Of a stretch of DNA of 64,000 nt, positions 47,301 to 54,900 are shown piece after piece. Position numbers and translations under genes: made by a program. The DNA comes from Paracentrotus lividus (lineage: Eukaryota; Echinodermata; Echinoidea; Camarodonta; Echinidae): NCBI GenBank assembly GCA_940671915.1, contig CALNVZ010002100.1, forward strand, positions 21,733,885 to 21,797,884. Direction: 5' to 3'. Below the pieces are notes generated by a model. That model did no database searches, was not told the DNA's origin, and saw nothing but the letters and a program-made list of their open reading frames with translations. Each line of letters starts with the position of its first letter. The first letter of the stretch is position 1.

Positions 47301-49726
47301 GTAGAATTTTAAATTATACCAATTATCAGTGTAAATGGAAATCAAATTTATTTCATCCTTATTAATTTCAGTCGCTGATGATGGTACGACAATAGAGAAT
47401 GAGGAGTCATTTGATTTCCAACCCGATGACAAACTGAGCAAAAGATATACTGCCCAGCCCGAGACCTCTTACCGCGTGGAAGTGCTGGCATACAACGGCA
47501 TTGGTGATGGAGAGCGTTCAATAGAGGAACCCCAAACGGCTTTAAAAGGACGTAAGTTGCATTGCACTGATGTATTTGTAAAGTGCTTGGAAATGAAATT
47601 GTTTTTTATCAGGCACTATATAGTGTATATACATAGTGAGTCAATAAAAATGTCCCATCACTTTGAAGCTGTCTTTTATGGTATGTCTTGATAGAGTCAT
47701 CCTCCTAGCCTATGTCGGTACCATTTCCATTTGGATCTTTGCACGCATGACTGAATAACAGACAATCTTCAGAAGACGGTAAGATCTCACTTGCGCCAAG
47801 TGGCTGGGTGAAGAATAAACAAATTGAGAATTTATTACTTATGTGCATGCACAAAGACACACCCACACGTACCCTCATTTACACATACCCACCCACACCC
47901 TCACCACACACCCACACACACCCTCCACACTCGCATACAAACGCACATATCATATCTCATTCATACCAGCACACACACACATACATGTACATACCCACCC
48001 ATACCCTCAACAAACACACTCACACACATACACGCATCCTCACTCACACTCACAAACAGTTGTTATGGAATTACTACGTCCCAAACATTCAGTAATGGTC
48101 TTGGTAAACAGAACGTCAAACAGGACATTTAATTGTGAATTGTTTAATGTGTGTGTGGGTTCGTGTGTGATGATGCGTGTGTGTGTGAGGGAAGATGGGT
48201 GTGTGCGTGGGTGTGTCTGTGTGGTGAGAGGGTGTGTGTGTAAGTGTTTACACACATTCTGTCAAAATTTCCTTTTAATCTTCATCCAGCCACTTGGCGC
48301 AAGTGAGATCTTACAGTCTTCAACAGATTGTCTCTTATTCAGTCATGCGTGCAAAGATCCAAATGGAAATGGTACCGACATATGCTAGGAAGATGACTTT
48401 ACCAAGACATATCATGAAACCTGTGATTGAATGTTCATACTTTATATAAGACACCTTCAAAATGATGGGACATTTTTATTGACTCACTCTGTATATTTCA
48501 ACTTTTGTTATTGTTACTATTCCTGGTCAACCCAGCAGCTCTCCCTTTTATTTTGTATGAAAAATTCCCTAATTTTTCTAAAGGAATATATACATTTTCC
48601 TAAAGATTGTACCTACTCAATATGGTATATTTCCTTCTGAGCAAATGGAAACTCCTGGAATTTTTGATACACAAAATAGGGTGAGAGCTGCCACAGAGTT
48701 GCCAACTGCATTAGATCAATTAGGACTTTAAAAGTCAGAACTTTCTTATCCTTATTGTATTTGATATACGTCACACCTTCGCTGATCGATTTTTTTTTTA
48801 ATTTTCATATTTTATTAAAAGCATTTATATTAGGGTGGACAACCTCAATAAGATATAAAGATGTGTCACTGTGTCTTGGGCTACTACCCACCCAGAGAAT
48901 ACCAAACCTAAAATAATATGTCCCATAACTAATCAACAAACCTATGTCCCACAGGTAGATTATCAAGTAGGAACAGGCTGGTGCAAAGCCAATGGGAAAG
49001 ATATAACTCAGTAGTCAAAAGGTTATATGATATCAGGTCAAGCAGGAAGGTTGAAATAATTTTCAAGTTATGGCTACAAGTTCAAACAAGATTATTTTAT
49101 GATTTAATCTTATATGATTTCATGTTGTCTTTTTGGGGGGCTAATTTCAAAACTAACGGTTTGGTTTGAGATGCTGTTTATATGACTGAGGATTTAAATG
49201 ATAAATTAAATACAGTAATCAACACTTGGAATAATGTTTGCAAACAAAATTGATGTTGCAAGTGGTTTGCAATGCAGCGCCCTCTCTTGTTAAACTATAT
49301 ATGATTAGAGAGCACTGAACTGTAACTGCAAATAATACTTTCAGGAAACAATGTTTACAATAAAACTTGATGTTGCAATTTGTTTGCATGTAGCACCCTC
49401 TCTTGTTGAGCTTTGTACAGTTAAAAAGTACATTGTAGCTGTAAGGAAAAGACTGGATGATACTAAATACTCCACAGATTGGATGGATAAGGAAGCTAGG
49501 GATGGCGGTTTTATTTTAACAACTTTGTAATGAATGAAGTGTTAGCATCTGTAAGAGTATTTTAGAGGGTTAATCAATGAGGTTTGGTTTTTTTTTCTTC
49601 TAGGACCATCCAAACCTGGCATGCCAATAATAGATGGTACAGGACCAGATCATGCAAACTTCACTTGGGATATCAGTAATCTAAGCCCTACAGCATCAAC
49701 CATTGAAATCCAGTACAAGAAGAAAA
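23205..49726 (+). CDS. L1CAM/neuroglian-family neural cell adhesion molecule, partial (20 exons)
   Basis: Spliced gene for a cell-surface adhesion receptor of the L1 family (L1CAM, NrCAM, neurofascin, neuroglian), which acts in axon growth and cell contact. Exons: 23205-23307, 24560-24738, 25575-25883, 28922-29065, 31036-31141, 32431-32618, 33141-33281, 33893-34051, 34733-34869, 35457-35616, 36047-36195, 36739-36869, 37945-38100, 38964-39188, 42350-42605, 44092-44207, 44907-45081, 45495-45614, 47372-47551, 49604-49726. All have AG acceptors and GT donors, and phases agree except at the two damaged exons 12-13. The sum is about 3.26 kb (roughly 1085 codons), close to a full L1 ectodomain of six Ig plus nearly five FN3 domains. 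Diagnostic family motifs are YQCFANNRLGTA in Ig1, the NPEGVSGSGTRPESMVI start of FN3-2 and GFSGED at the FN3-2/3 border. The signal peptide, membrane segment and cytoplasmic tail lie outside or are not recognisable. Orthology within the L1 family is not resolved, so no symbol is given. Confidence 0.92.
23506..24402. mobile_element. Long foldback mariner-like MITE in intron 1
   Basis: The left end CAGTGTGTCCCACAAAAAAT and right end ATTTTTTGTGGGACACACTG are inverted, and similarity continues for nearly the whole ~430-base arm on each side. TA dinucleotides flank it. There is no transposase. The inverted copy has an uninterrupted site near 13739-13744, so the insertion is allele-specific. Confidence 0.85.
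24560..24738 (+). CDS. Exon 2: Ig1, second half
   Basis: Encodes YHWEKNGVLID, then NGQYQCFANNRLGTAIS, ending in NTSVA. This is the tryptophan and second-cysteine half of Ig1; the QCFANNRLGTA stretch closely resembles Drosophila neuroglian and vertebrate L1 Ig1. NTS is a possible N-glycosylation site. The acceptor is caccag and the donor gtaagt. A damaged minus-strand copy, shortened by some 15 bases, is at 13197-13359. Confidence 0.9.
24812..25319. mobile_element. ~0.5-kb allele-specific insertion in intron 2
   Basis: The segment between TAAATAGTGG (about 24816) and CCACTATTTA (about 25305) is missing in the inverted copy, where flanking sequence joins at about 13120. The inner 25157-25302 is itself a hairpin with AAATTATCCC/GGGATAATT arms and a CACCTCAGCCTGCGGCCTTG core. 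Probably a MITE; family unknown. Confidence 0.6.
25575..25883 (+). CDS. Exon 3: complete Ig2
   Basis: One 309-base exon encodes the whole second Ig domain, with LTLRCGKNYGPP, YIYWTDAAP, GNLVFSNVNASDAKGYYCQA and KITVQVLT. The long C-D region before the tryptophan and the GNL-F-NV motif match L1-family Ig2. NAS is a possible glycosylation site. The donor is gtaggt. The codons are GC-richer than the flanking introns. The minus-strand copy at 12589-12890 has several indels that break the frame. Confidence 0.92.
26060..28520. mobile_element. ~2.45-kb element with long terminal inverted repeats, in intron 3
   Basis: 26060-26310 is the reverse complement of about 28240-28520 (shared words such as CTGTGCCTTTG, TGCAAATTA and GATCTGAAA). 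The interior has three spaced copies of GTCACTCCRTKACC-like sequence (26366, 26566, 26749) and opposite-strand GAGTGACAC words at 27830 and 27975. No open frame was found. The same structure is present in the inverted block (9.4-12.5 kb). Confidence 0.6.
28922..29065 (+). CDS. Exon 4: charged Ig2-Ig3 linker with dibasic cluster
   Basis: Encodes GDDEDNYLIKKEIAPKSRRS followed by RRQNTVFQ, AVSENFYDEPPTLHI and SRR. The phases (2 bases in, 1 base out) fit exon 3 and exon 5 exactly, which supports the gtaccg donor. Its 144 bases are divisible by three with equal phases, so it could be skipped without changing frame. It has no Ig cysteines or tryptophan; it is the segment between Ig2 and Ig3. RRSRR (28972-28986) resembles a furin-type cleavage site. 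The minus-strand copy is at 8847-8996. Confidence 0.82.
29066..31035 (+). other. Intron 4, no other feature
   Basis: AT-rich intron between the linker and Ig3 exons. It contains the empty site of the TTAA element (about 29325), a C9/(CT)n tract at 30044-30075 and an (ATT)n patch near 30300. I see no coding or RNA gene in it. Confidence 0.7.
31036..31141 (+). CDS. Exon 5: Ig3, first half
   Basis: Encodes LPPVITQATLVAKPAANEVA and FKLKCIATGY, with the last codon split across the intron. It is the first-cysteine half of Ig3. The acceptor is ttttag and the donor gtaagt. It lies at the distal end of the duplicated block; a reverse copy is at 6083-6189. Confidence 0.88.
31193..31359. mobile_element. 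Short TIR element, CAGTGGCGGA termini
   Basis: Starts CAGTGGCGGACC and ends GGATCCGCCACTG, 167 bases, flanked by TATAT on both sides. It contains C- and G-rich runs. Probably a MITE; the superfamily is uncertain (hAT-like termini, but no clear 8-base target duplication). Present in both B copies. Confidence 0.75.
32230..32275. repeat. Poly-G/poly-C hairpin
   Basis: A G12 run, a short CATAAAGG loop and C6/C5 runs form a strong inverted repeat. A similar G-loop-C unit occurs at 39840-39865 and 40527-40555 inside the nested elements, so this may be a related remnant. 31600-31640 is another weaker example. Confidence 0.5.
32431..32618 (+). CDS. Exon 6: Ig3, second half
   Basis: Encodes PTPTITWKRGEEQL, SIDESGQELVIS and DKGSYTCNAENSETPDTF, the tryptophan and second-cysteine half of Ig3. 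The acceptor is catctag and the donor gtgagt. From here on the gene is single-copy in the window. Confidence 0.92.
33141..33281 (+). CDS. Exon 7: Ig4, first half
   Basis: Encodes APYFPAAPSDETKGPGESVS, then IVCRAEGVPSPTVDWLVNGQ and PWADFQ. It holds the first cysteine and the tryptophan of Ig4, with the typical EG-PSPT turn. The acceptor is ttttcag. The donor gtaaga begins at 33282 and is chosen because it keeps the frame into exon 8. Ig1-4 form the horseshoe adhesion unit in L1 proteins. Confidence 0.88.
33893..34051 (+). CDS. Exon 8: Ig4, second half
   Basis: Encodes NIDATRWTVATGQSKVATID, then NLQTTDSNVFQCIATNKYRE and a terminal SVVLNVV. It holds the second cysteine of Ig4. The acceptor is ttttcag and the donor gtaagt. 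Confidence 0.9.
34434..34462. repeat. Poly-C tract (~29 C)
   Basis: Almost uninterrupted run of about 29 cytosines in intron 8. The exact length is unreliable in such tracts. Confidence 0.9.
34733..34869 (+). CDS. Exon 9: Ig5, first half
   Basis: Encodes IPARIPTFTPQTRKLSVLQE, then DSATFICHVEGRPSPTITWT and FKGSV. It holds the first cysteine and tryptophan of Ig5. The acceptor is tttccag and the donor gtaagt; the exon ends on a whole codon. Confidence 0.9.
35457..35616 (+). CDS. Exon 10: Ig5, second half
   Basis: Encodes LTNGDKYSIDDVEGRLVITN, then DSGDYECTAQNAIDG and TETGTLTVL. It holds the second cysteine of Ig5. The acceptor is atatag; the donor gtaagg is followed by a long T run in the intron. 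Confidence 0.9.
36047..36195 (+). CDS. Exon 11: Ig6, first half, with KGD motif
   Basis: Encodes GKTTIDIPPVDLVIKEGQTA, then FQCEITYDQELDKPAVKWMK and GDQRFSANE. It holds the first cysteine and tryptophan of Ig6. A KGD tripeptide (36166-36174) lies two residues after the tryptophan, about where vertebrate L1 Ig6 has RGD. The donor gttaat is weak, but the phase and the next exon support it. Confidence 0.85.
36739..36869 (+). CDS. Exon 12: Ig6, second half, frame broken
   Basis: Recognisable as the end of Ig6: DNSLT, IARYSVQDSGTYTC, ETTVDASAGTVQTVNASAQL and TVK. No single frame covers it. One base is missing near 36753 and two extra bases (TG in a TG run) occur near 36796, and the 131-base length does not fit phase 0 to phase 1. 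Neighbouring exons are clean, so a consensus error is more likely than a true null allele. NAS is a possible glycosylation site. The donor is gtatgc. Confidence 0.78.
36928..37574. mobile_element. Tc1/mariner-like non-autonomous element in intron 12
   Basis: The ends TATACCGCGTGTGCAATAAG and CTTATTGCACATGGTATA are inverted repeats, extended by TATTGTC and CCCCCTTACAT. It is 647 bases. The interior has no intact frame, though purine-rich text at 37150-37380 may be decayed transposase. Confidence 0.75.
37945..38100 (+). CDS. Exon 13: FN3-1, first part, frame broken
   Basis: Recognisable as the start of the first fibronectin III domain: GRPDPPR, then LELRAKEQ in a shifted frame, then QPGNDNNAPIQYYTIQYDTK and WSDMKWQFQA in a third frame. 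Two apparent one-base deletions (an A near 37963, another between about 37990 and 38012) would restore a 158-base exon with correct phases. The PGNDNN-PI motif is typical of L1-family FN3-1. The acceptor is atctag and the donor gtaagt. Confidence 0.8.
38520..38690 (+). mobile_element. 3' remnant of a non-LTR retrotransposon (LINE)
   Basis: Translation gives GERAFSCSAPFLWSAHPLRI, then RSAESLDL, and after a one-base shift KSDLKSYVFSLYFC and stop. This matches the conserved tail of LINE reverse-transcriptase proteins (GDRAFSVAAP-LWNSLP--IR--S-SFK-LK--LF). It is heavily 5' truncated. Intronic, same strand as the gene. Confidence 0.7.
38964..39188 (+). CDS. Exon 14: end of FN3-1 and start of FN3-2
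   Basis: Encodes NETAVGSTETYRKVLHLQPF, then DYRFRIIAVNEIGESEPSAE and STNPEGVSGSGTRPESMVIR, ending WL. The Y-FRI-AVNEIG-SEPS segment is the F-G strand of FN3-1, and NPEGVSGSGTRPESMVI is the conserved L1-family entry to FN3-2. The exon is a whole number of codons (75). NET is a possible glycosylation site. Confidence 0.92.
39343..40737. mobile_element. TIR element (TTAACTCTTTACGTGCC), outer member of a nest
   Basis: The left end TTAACTCTTTACGTGCC and right end GGCACGTAAGGAGTTAA are inverted. The element is split by the inner element at 39797-40570. A lone, diverged left end of the same family (TTAACTCTTTGCACGCC) is at 45694. Confidence 0.7.
39797..40570. mobile_element. Inner nested TIR element (TTAACCCTAAAA-GGCC)
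   Basis: Starts TTAACCCTAAAAAGGCCGGG and ends CGGCCCTTTTAGGGTTAA. Next to each end is a G-run, CTGATTAGG, C-run hairpin in direct orientation. It inserted into the outer element. Confidence 0.7.
40886..41239. mobile_element. TIR element (TATGCCTCCGCCA) carrying DR1 motifs
   Basis: The ends TATGCCTCCGCCA and TGGCAGAGGCATA are inverted repeats. Inside are two perfect AGGTCAAAGGTCA direct repeats at 40990-41002 and 41146-41158, plus further AGGTCA-like half sites at 41004-41018. DR1 is the known binding arrangement for RXR, HNF4 and COUP-TF nuclear receptors. Confidence 0.65.
42350..42605 (+). CDS. Exon 15: rest of FN3-2
   Basis: Encodes ALHPFYYGGDDFHYGVAYRP, then RKPYEAFEFSVRSVNDAGPG and PDPEIFYGFSGED. 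GFSGED corresponds to the conserved GYSGED-like border motif of L1 proteins. The acceptor is cttcag and the donor gtaagt. The last ~105 bases plus the donor have been duplicated about nine times immediately downstream; see the minisatellite entry. Confidence 0.92.
42606..43662 (+). repeat. Exon-derived ~118-bp minisatellite (about 9 units)
   Basis: Each unit is a GTAAGTGCAATGCAAT-like stretch followed by a copy of the last ~105 bases of exon 15. Unit borders (donor-like GTNAGT) are at 42606, 42725, 42841, 42960, 43079, 43193, 43308, 43424 and 43543, ending near 43662. Later units are more diverged. Most units are not a multiple of three and have no acceptor of their own. Confidence 0.92.
43663..44091 (+). 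other. Intron segment after the minisatellite
   Basis: Contains an open stretch from 43734 to 44012 with no similarity I recognise and no splice or domain support. I treat it as non-coding. Confidence 0.5.
44092..44207 (+). CDS. Exon 16: FN3-3, first half
   Basis: Encodes APSAAPTGVNVEAISANEVN, then VTWNPISEEDANGPLGGYN. It is the tryptophan half of FN3-3, with the GPLGGY motif matching L1-family G-L-GY. NVT is a possible glycosylation site. The acceptor is ctgtag and the donor gtaagt. Confidence 0.92.
44907..45081 (+). CDS. Exon 17: FN3-3, second half, with extra cysteine pair
   Basis: Encodes VYYNIKIGSGTDKETCVKSP, then CIVGNLQAATTYEIQVVAFT and NAGEGPRSDPITV. It is the second half of FN3-3 with the L-A-T-Y-I-V-A-NAGEGP FN3 signature. 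Two cysteines five residues apart (TCVKSPC) are unusual in an FN3 domain. The acceptor is ttgtag and the donor gtgagt. Confidence 0.92.
45495..45614 (+). CDS. Exon 18: FN3-4, first half
   Basis: Encodes PPGPVYNLKIQPFSYRLVID, then WGEPVLTNGELLGYTLKILT. It is the PP-PV start, conserved tryptophan and NGELLGY of FN3-4. The acceptor is ctacag and the donor gtaagt. Phases match exons 17 and 19. Confidence 0.92.
45907..46981. mobile_element. ~1.07-kb TIR element with internal duplication
   Basis: The left end reads TATAGGGCTGTGTGTTATAA then GTTCGCCGCC; the right end is its imperfect complement (GGGTGGCGAGTTCATAACAC then ATGACCATA). Within it about 130 bases around TATAAAGCAGTTTATAAGCT occur twice (46366-46490 and 46574-46690). 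No coding capacity. Confidence 0.65.
47372..47551 (+). CDS. Exon 19: FN3-4, second half
   Basis: Encodes ADDGTTIENEESFDFQPDDK, then PETSYRVEVLAYNGIGDGER and EEPQTALKG. It has the FN3 C-terminal signature Y-V-V-AYNGIG-GERS. The acceptor is tttcag and the donor gtaagt. Confidence 0.92.
47627..48496. mobile_element. Foldback element with ~190-bp arms and CA/GT loop
   Basis: The left arm 47627-47820 and right arm 48280-48496 are inverted repeats (AGTGAGTCAATAAAAATGTC against its complement; CACTTGCGCCAAGTGGCTGG against its complement). The loop holds a C/A-rich tract (47855-48060) and a G/T-rich tract (48140-48250) that can also pair. The frames in the loop are simple-sequence artefacts. Confidence 0.8.
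49231..49445. repeat. Two-copy ~118-bp direct repeat
   Basis: AATGTTTGCAAACAAAATTG then GATGTTGCAA and GCGCCCTCTCTTGTT at 49231 recurs as a diverged copy from 49349 (CACCCTCTCTTGTTGAG). Confidence 0.55.
49604..49726 (+). CDS. Exon 20: FN3-5, first half (last exon seen)
   Basis: Encodes RPSKPGMPIIDGTGPDHANF, then TWDISNLSPTASTIEIQYKK and K. The tryptophan half of FN3-5 ends in the QYKKK found at this place in L1 proteins. NFT is a possible glycosylation site. The acceptor is ttctag and the donor gtaaga. It leaves with one base over, so the rest of FN3-5 and the membrane segment must follow an intron of more than 14 kb. Confidence 0.88.
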
Positions 49727-49947
49727 GTAAGATTTATCATTGTGTGTTTGAAAGATGTGTATGTGATGGTGGATGAACCTCTCTTGCATTATGAATATCA
49801 CATCTTGCAATATAGAGATAGCAAATCAGATATCTAGCTCTCTGTTGTATCCCAACCCATTTAGAGGTGGTCTTGGTTTCTGTTGCATTTTTATAATGTT
49901 GACTGGATATGAATTCAATGTTCTTGGTGATGATTTGTCGGTGATGG

Positions 49948-49954
49948 TGATTGG

Positions 49955-50009
<55 letters not shown>

Positions 50010-50041
50010 GGTGATGGTGATGGTGATTGTGATTGTGATAT

Positions 50042-50117
<76 letters not shown>

Positions 50118-50127
50118 GATTGTGATA

Positions 50128-50171
<44 letters not shown>

Positions 50172-50216
50172 GATTGTGATATTGATGATGATGATGATGA
50201 TGAGGAGGAGGAGGAA
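49948..50216. repeat. (GAT)n microsatellite with higher-order pattern
   Basis: Imperfect GAT array about 270 bases long. GATTGTGATATT interrupts it at about 50032, 50119 and 50173. It gives poly-Asp or poly-Met open frames that are not genes. Confidence 0.95.
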
Positions 50217-51476
50217 GGTAATGATTAATGGTGTTCAGGATAGATATTGAAAATACTTTTCTTTCAGTTCATCTTCTTTTTTGTACCACCATATCATCAG
50301 CTTGTTCCCCCAAGATTTTGATGCTTATTTTGCTGATTTTAGTGCATTATAGTCCCATATTTTAAAACAAATGCTATAATATGATTTCAAGGGTAGTAAC
50401 ACTGACTTACATATAATCAAGAGCTTAGATTTAATTTCTTAATGAAATAAACCTTTATTTTATTTATTTGATTTCCACACAATGAAAATGAATCAATACA
50501 TTATAAGACAGTCATGAAAAAAGATATAACATTACAATATAAAAGAATGAAATACATAAGCCAATGCCTGTGAATTACATAAAAGATATACAAATTCTGT
50601 CAAGAGGCTCTCCATATAATGGCTGATGCATATGAGGATGTTTGAACAAACATAGTATCATACAAAAATGAAACCTTCATATCTAGTTTTCTTATTCTTC
50701 TCCATAAACACAATCTCACTTTAAAATTTAGGATAATGAACTGTCATAGTTAACCTGCTGAATTGAAAGGAAAAAAATATGAGTAAGTACAAAATAACAT
50801 GCTCCTAATGGTAATTTTCAATGTTTCTCCATTTATTTTTCTATTTTGTTGATAAAAAGTAGATCAAGTTGGCACATTGTCCATCAATTCATTACCTTGT
50901 ACCTACTATCTATTTAGGGCTGAATGCACTAAAAAAGGGCCATTGTCATCAACTTAAAAATAGGGTGATTTACATGGTTATAATACCACCGTCCGTATCA
51001 CAAAGGATTGCTATGCATAATATAAGTGGAAAATGCACAGTAATGAGGCATCAAATTAATGTTGTGAATGACCAGGCTCTTTATAATGAGAACAAATCAC
51101 CTTCAGTGTGTATGATCAGCATCTAGGGAAGGGCCATTTCTCAAACAAATACAAAGCGGCAAATCTTGCAAGCATAAAATGGACGAGCTGTAAGAAATGG
51201 CTTGTACAGATGGTTATAGTTTGTGCACGTGGCCTGATCCATTGTCCACAGTTAGTGTAATGTCATTACAGTTATCTCTTTAGAGCCCCCAGGACAAAAG
51301 ATAAATTTATATGGGGTAGGTAGGCTGAGTGTATTACAGGGGCTTTTTCTCTTATATTGATTTTTTTTTTTTTTTTCAAGAAATGCACTTTATTTCCACC
51401 TAATTTATGATGGTTTTATTCCACTTTATTCTTGACAATGGATGACTCAGTGTTTTGTTGTACTTTTTTCCTGCTA

Positions 51477-51946
51477 TTAAAGGGATTGAGTAACTTCCAA
51501 AAACAAGTGCAAAAGAGATCGAAATGAAAACAATTCTATCGCTCTGACCGTAAAAACAAAACTACTGCAAGTTTCAGATCAAATGCAAGTCATTTACTAT
51601 CTTAAAACAGTGAAATTTCAAACGCGGCGAGGATACGGCTGCGCATGATTAATTTATACTGCTCCGTTGAAAGCTTAGCGCCCGGTAGGCACGGCGACTT
51701 GACAACAGGATATGCGGTGAAACCACGTGCGCTGAAACGCAGCGGTTTTGTAAAGCATCTCGAGGCGGGTTAGAAAATTTGAGTATAAAATCTTAGTTAT
51801 CTCGAAAGTAGAGCAGGCAAAGTAGACTGCAATTTTTAAGGAATACCAGACTGACCTACATGTATGTGTTCATATCATGATGGCAAAATGAGCTAAATCC
51901 AAAGTTTGCAATTTGAATATCATTCAATGATACTGCATCCCTTTAA
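51477..51946. mobile_element. TTAA-flanked MITE (TTAAAGGGAT termini)
   Basis: TTAAAGGGAT at the left and ATCCCTTTAA at the right, about 470 bases. It has a CpG-rich centre (51620-51770). The TTAA target suggests a piggyBac-class relation. The inverted repeats are short. Confidence 0.5.
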
Positions 51947-54900
51947 CGTTATTGAGATCTTGGTAGATACATGTACTATGAAATTAGTTTCTTTGTGTCT
52001 TTCATTTTCTTACATCTTGTTTTATTTAAGTTGTTGTAAATGGCTGTTTGACCTCAATATGAAATATACATTGTAGGATCCACTTTTTATTTTGCACCAA
52101 ATAGTGTTAATGGCGATATTTGAGATGGTTATTATAAACAGTACTTTAATTAAAAAACACAAAAGAATGGCATTTAAGCCTATTAATAAGAGCATTAAAT
52201 GAAAAGCAGAGCTCTCCGTATTTTTTCTAACATTGCTTTATCCAAGGAGACAATAATTTCAAAACCATACTATATCATCTTTTTGTGTTTAATGTTACAA
52301 GGATGGTCCATAATAGAAGATAAGAAAAGAAGGAGAAATTAGTTTGAGTGACAATTTATGGATACCCTTTTAGATTGTCATCTATCATATTTTCATTTGT
52401 TTTAAAATGCAATAAAGAAAAGTGTCATGTTTTTATGAGCTGTCTTAATATTTTAATGGGTTATTGATGGGTTATTGATATGACGCTTTACTTAATTTAC
52501 ATAAAAATTACATCCTGTTCTAGACAAACTACATCCTGTACTTGATTTGAGTGATATTTTATTGAGTGTATTACTATGGAGGTGATCCATAACCCCAGTA
52601 TGAGAGTTACCACTCTGCTTAACAAGCGTAAGCTTTAATTATCAAAGTGGACTTGTCAACTGATTAACATTACATTCTGTAGCTCTTGTATGTACTAGCA
52701 ATCATACAGTAAATAGCGTTCCATCCATGATGAATTGAGCATGTGAAGCATATAGATGAGATTTTAATTGGTAGATTAATACATGTTTGGAAGCTTCTGT
52801 TTGAAATGAATCAAATCAAATTTGTTTTGTAGCTGTGCTCTAGATTAGTTATGTGAGATGAATTGTGCGATGTAGATAGGATTATGATTGTTATATTCAT
52901 TATGTCCAGATATAAACCAATTATACTAGAATCCACGGAGACTTGGTTGTTGAATACTCCAGGTGTATGCATATATATACTACCATTGCCTTTTCTATAA
53001 GAGCTTTCCAATTGGACTGACATTAATACTAATATTGTTAGGCAGAAAACATTAATAAAACACATACTTTTATCTCAAACTTGTTGAACCATTTTAAAAC
53101 AAGATAGCAATAAAGACGAAACTTATATTATTAAGCAAATTCTTTAGGTAAATTTAAATGAAGTCTTTAATATAATTTGTACGTGTATTTTGAAGTAATT
53201 ATTGTGGTTTATATTTTGCTAAATTGTAGCGTTTGTATTGTTATTTTATAGTGCATATTATTTTTTTACCACCAAATGATAAGGGTACAAGCCTTATATC
53301 GATTGAATAGATGTGACATCAGATGACAGTACATATACACAGATCACAAAGTTATTACTTAAATAAGACTTTGCAAATATATGGCTGTTGTATACAAAGA
53401 CTACGTGCCAGCCATTGCCCTTATGTTTACAGCTTGCGGAGGAGTAAATAAGCAGCCGCCAACATTCTTCTTCTCTTTTTTTTTTTTTTTTTTTTTTTGC
53501 TTGCTTGCTTGCTGCTTTTGATTTAAATCAAATATGTTGTATTGTAAAGGAATTTACAGCTTTCATTTCAAATTGCTCATGATTGTGTTTCTGAAAGGAA
53601 AATGTGGGTAACTACATGAGCATATTTACATTTTTCTAGAGACCGATTCCATTTGAAGAAAAAAAAGCTCTATTCATTGATTTCTATACTAATGTTGCAG
53701 TTTTAGTACTGTGTGCTACAATCCAAAATTGAAAATCACAATATTAAGAATCGTTGCAGATTTACTTTATTCAATCATTTTAAAAGCATTATTAATCCAA
53801 ATCTTAACAATTAGGGCCAATATGTTCCCATGAATCCCCATTTAGTCCTAAAGATCTTTACATCATGTCAACTCCATCATATCTAAGACAGATTGGAAAG
53901 TCATTTCAGAATTTGATTAAACGAAGCTGCAGTACACGCAGGTTGCCCGTGTCATCTCAACTCTCTATTAGAAATCTAATGGACTTAGACGAACGCTCGT
54001 TGGCTTTAATGGTTTTCTCAGCGAGCTCAAATTAGAGTTTAGGGTGTTGTGGTCAGTTGATGTGTGTTGTTTGCATGGAGGGGCTGGATATGAATGGTGG
54101 ATGTATGAGATGTAAAGGGGAGTGCACTTCATGAAGAGTGTTTAGAAAGTACATTGCTTGGCAATCTATTCCAAACTATTTATTTGATAACATGTGGGTT
54201 GTATTCATTAAATGGATAATCTACTTTACATTCCAAGTCAAACATGATTCAATTCAACCACACCATTCTTTCCAAACTGTCATATTTTGAAGGAAAAAAA
54301 AATTAAGCATACAATTATGTGTTCAATTTGTTCTCTAGTGTTGTTTATTGATGCTTCTATAGTTCTTGCATTCTTTTTTTTTTTCAAATTGTTTCCTTAA
54401 TTCTGCATCCTACTATTTTTATAGGACATTTTAACCATGCAACAATACCAAACATCAGAATAATAGCTTCCTTTACAACAAAGATTTAATGATATTGGCA
54501 AAACATGTTATTAAATATCACATATCATACATATCAAATGTAAATTTCTGTTTTTGTTATGCTTGATAAGCCATCAGTGACACCAATGCTAAAAATTTTG
54601 AGCTTTCTAACACTGCCCCCACAATTTTCTGACCTTCATTTTATTTTCGACCTATTTCTCCCTGAGCTCCACCAAGCTCTTGTGCTCTGAAGCACAGAGA
54701 TTCTATTGAATTTAATTACAGCAATCGGTAGAGAAAGATGGCTGGGTTTGCCTCAATGACAGACAACCAATTAAAATCACCTGGGAGCGTATGATGATAC
54801 TGAAGGCTCTAGGATGAATACACCATGATTTATGTCTTTAAAGTCTCATAATTAGATATATATTGCATACTATATTTCAAAGATTCTCACAATAAGATGT

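Noticed and set aside
47808..48388. His/Thr-rich frames up to 181 residues
   Set aside because: They come from the CA/GT-rich loop of a foldback element.
49773..50250. Aspartate-rich 151-residue and methionine-rich 99-residue frames
   Set aside because: They are translations of the GAT microsatellite, without splice or domain support.
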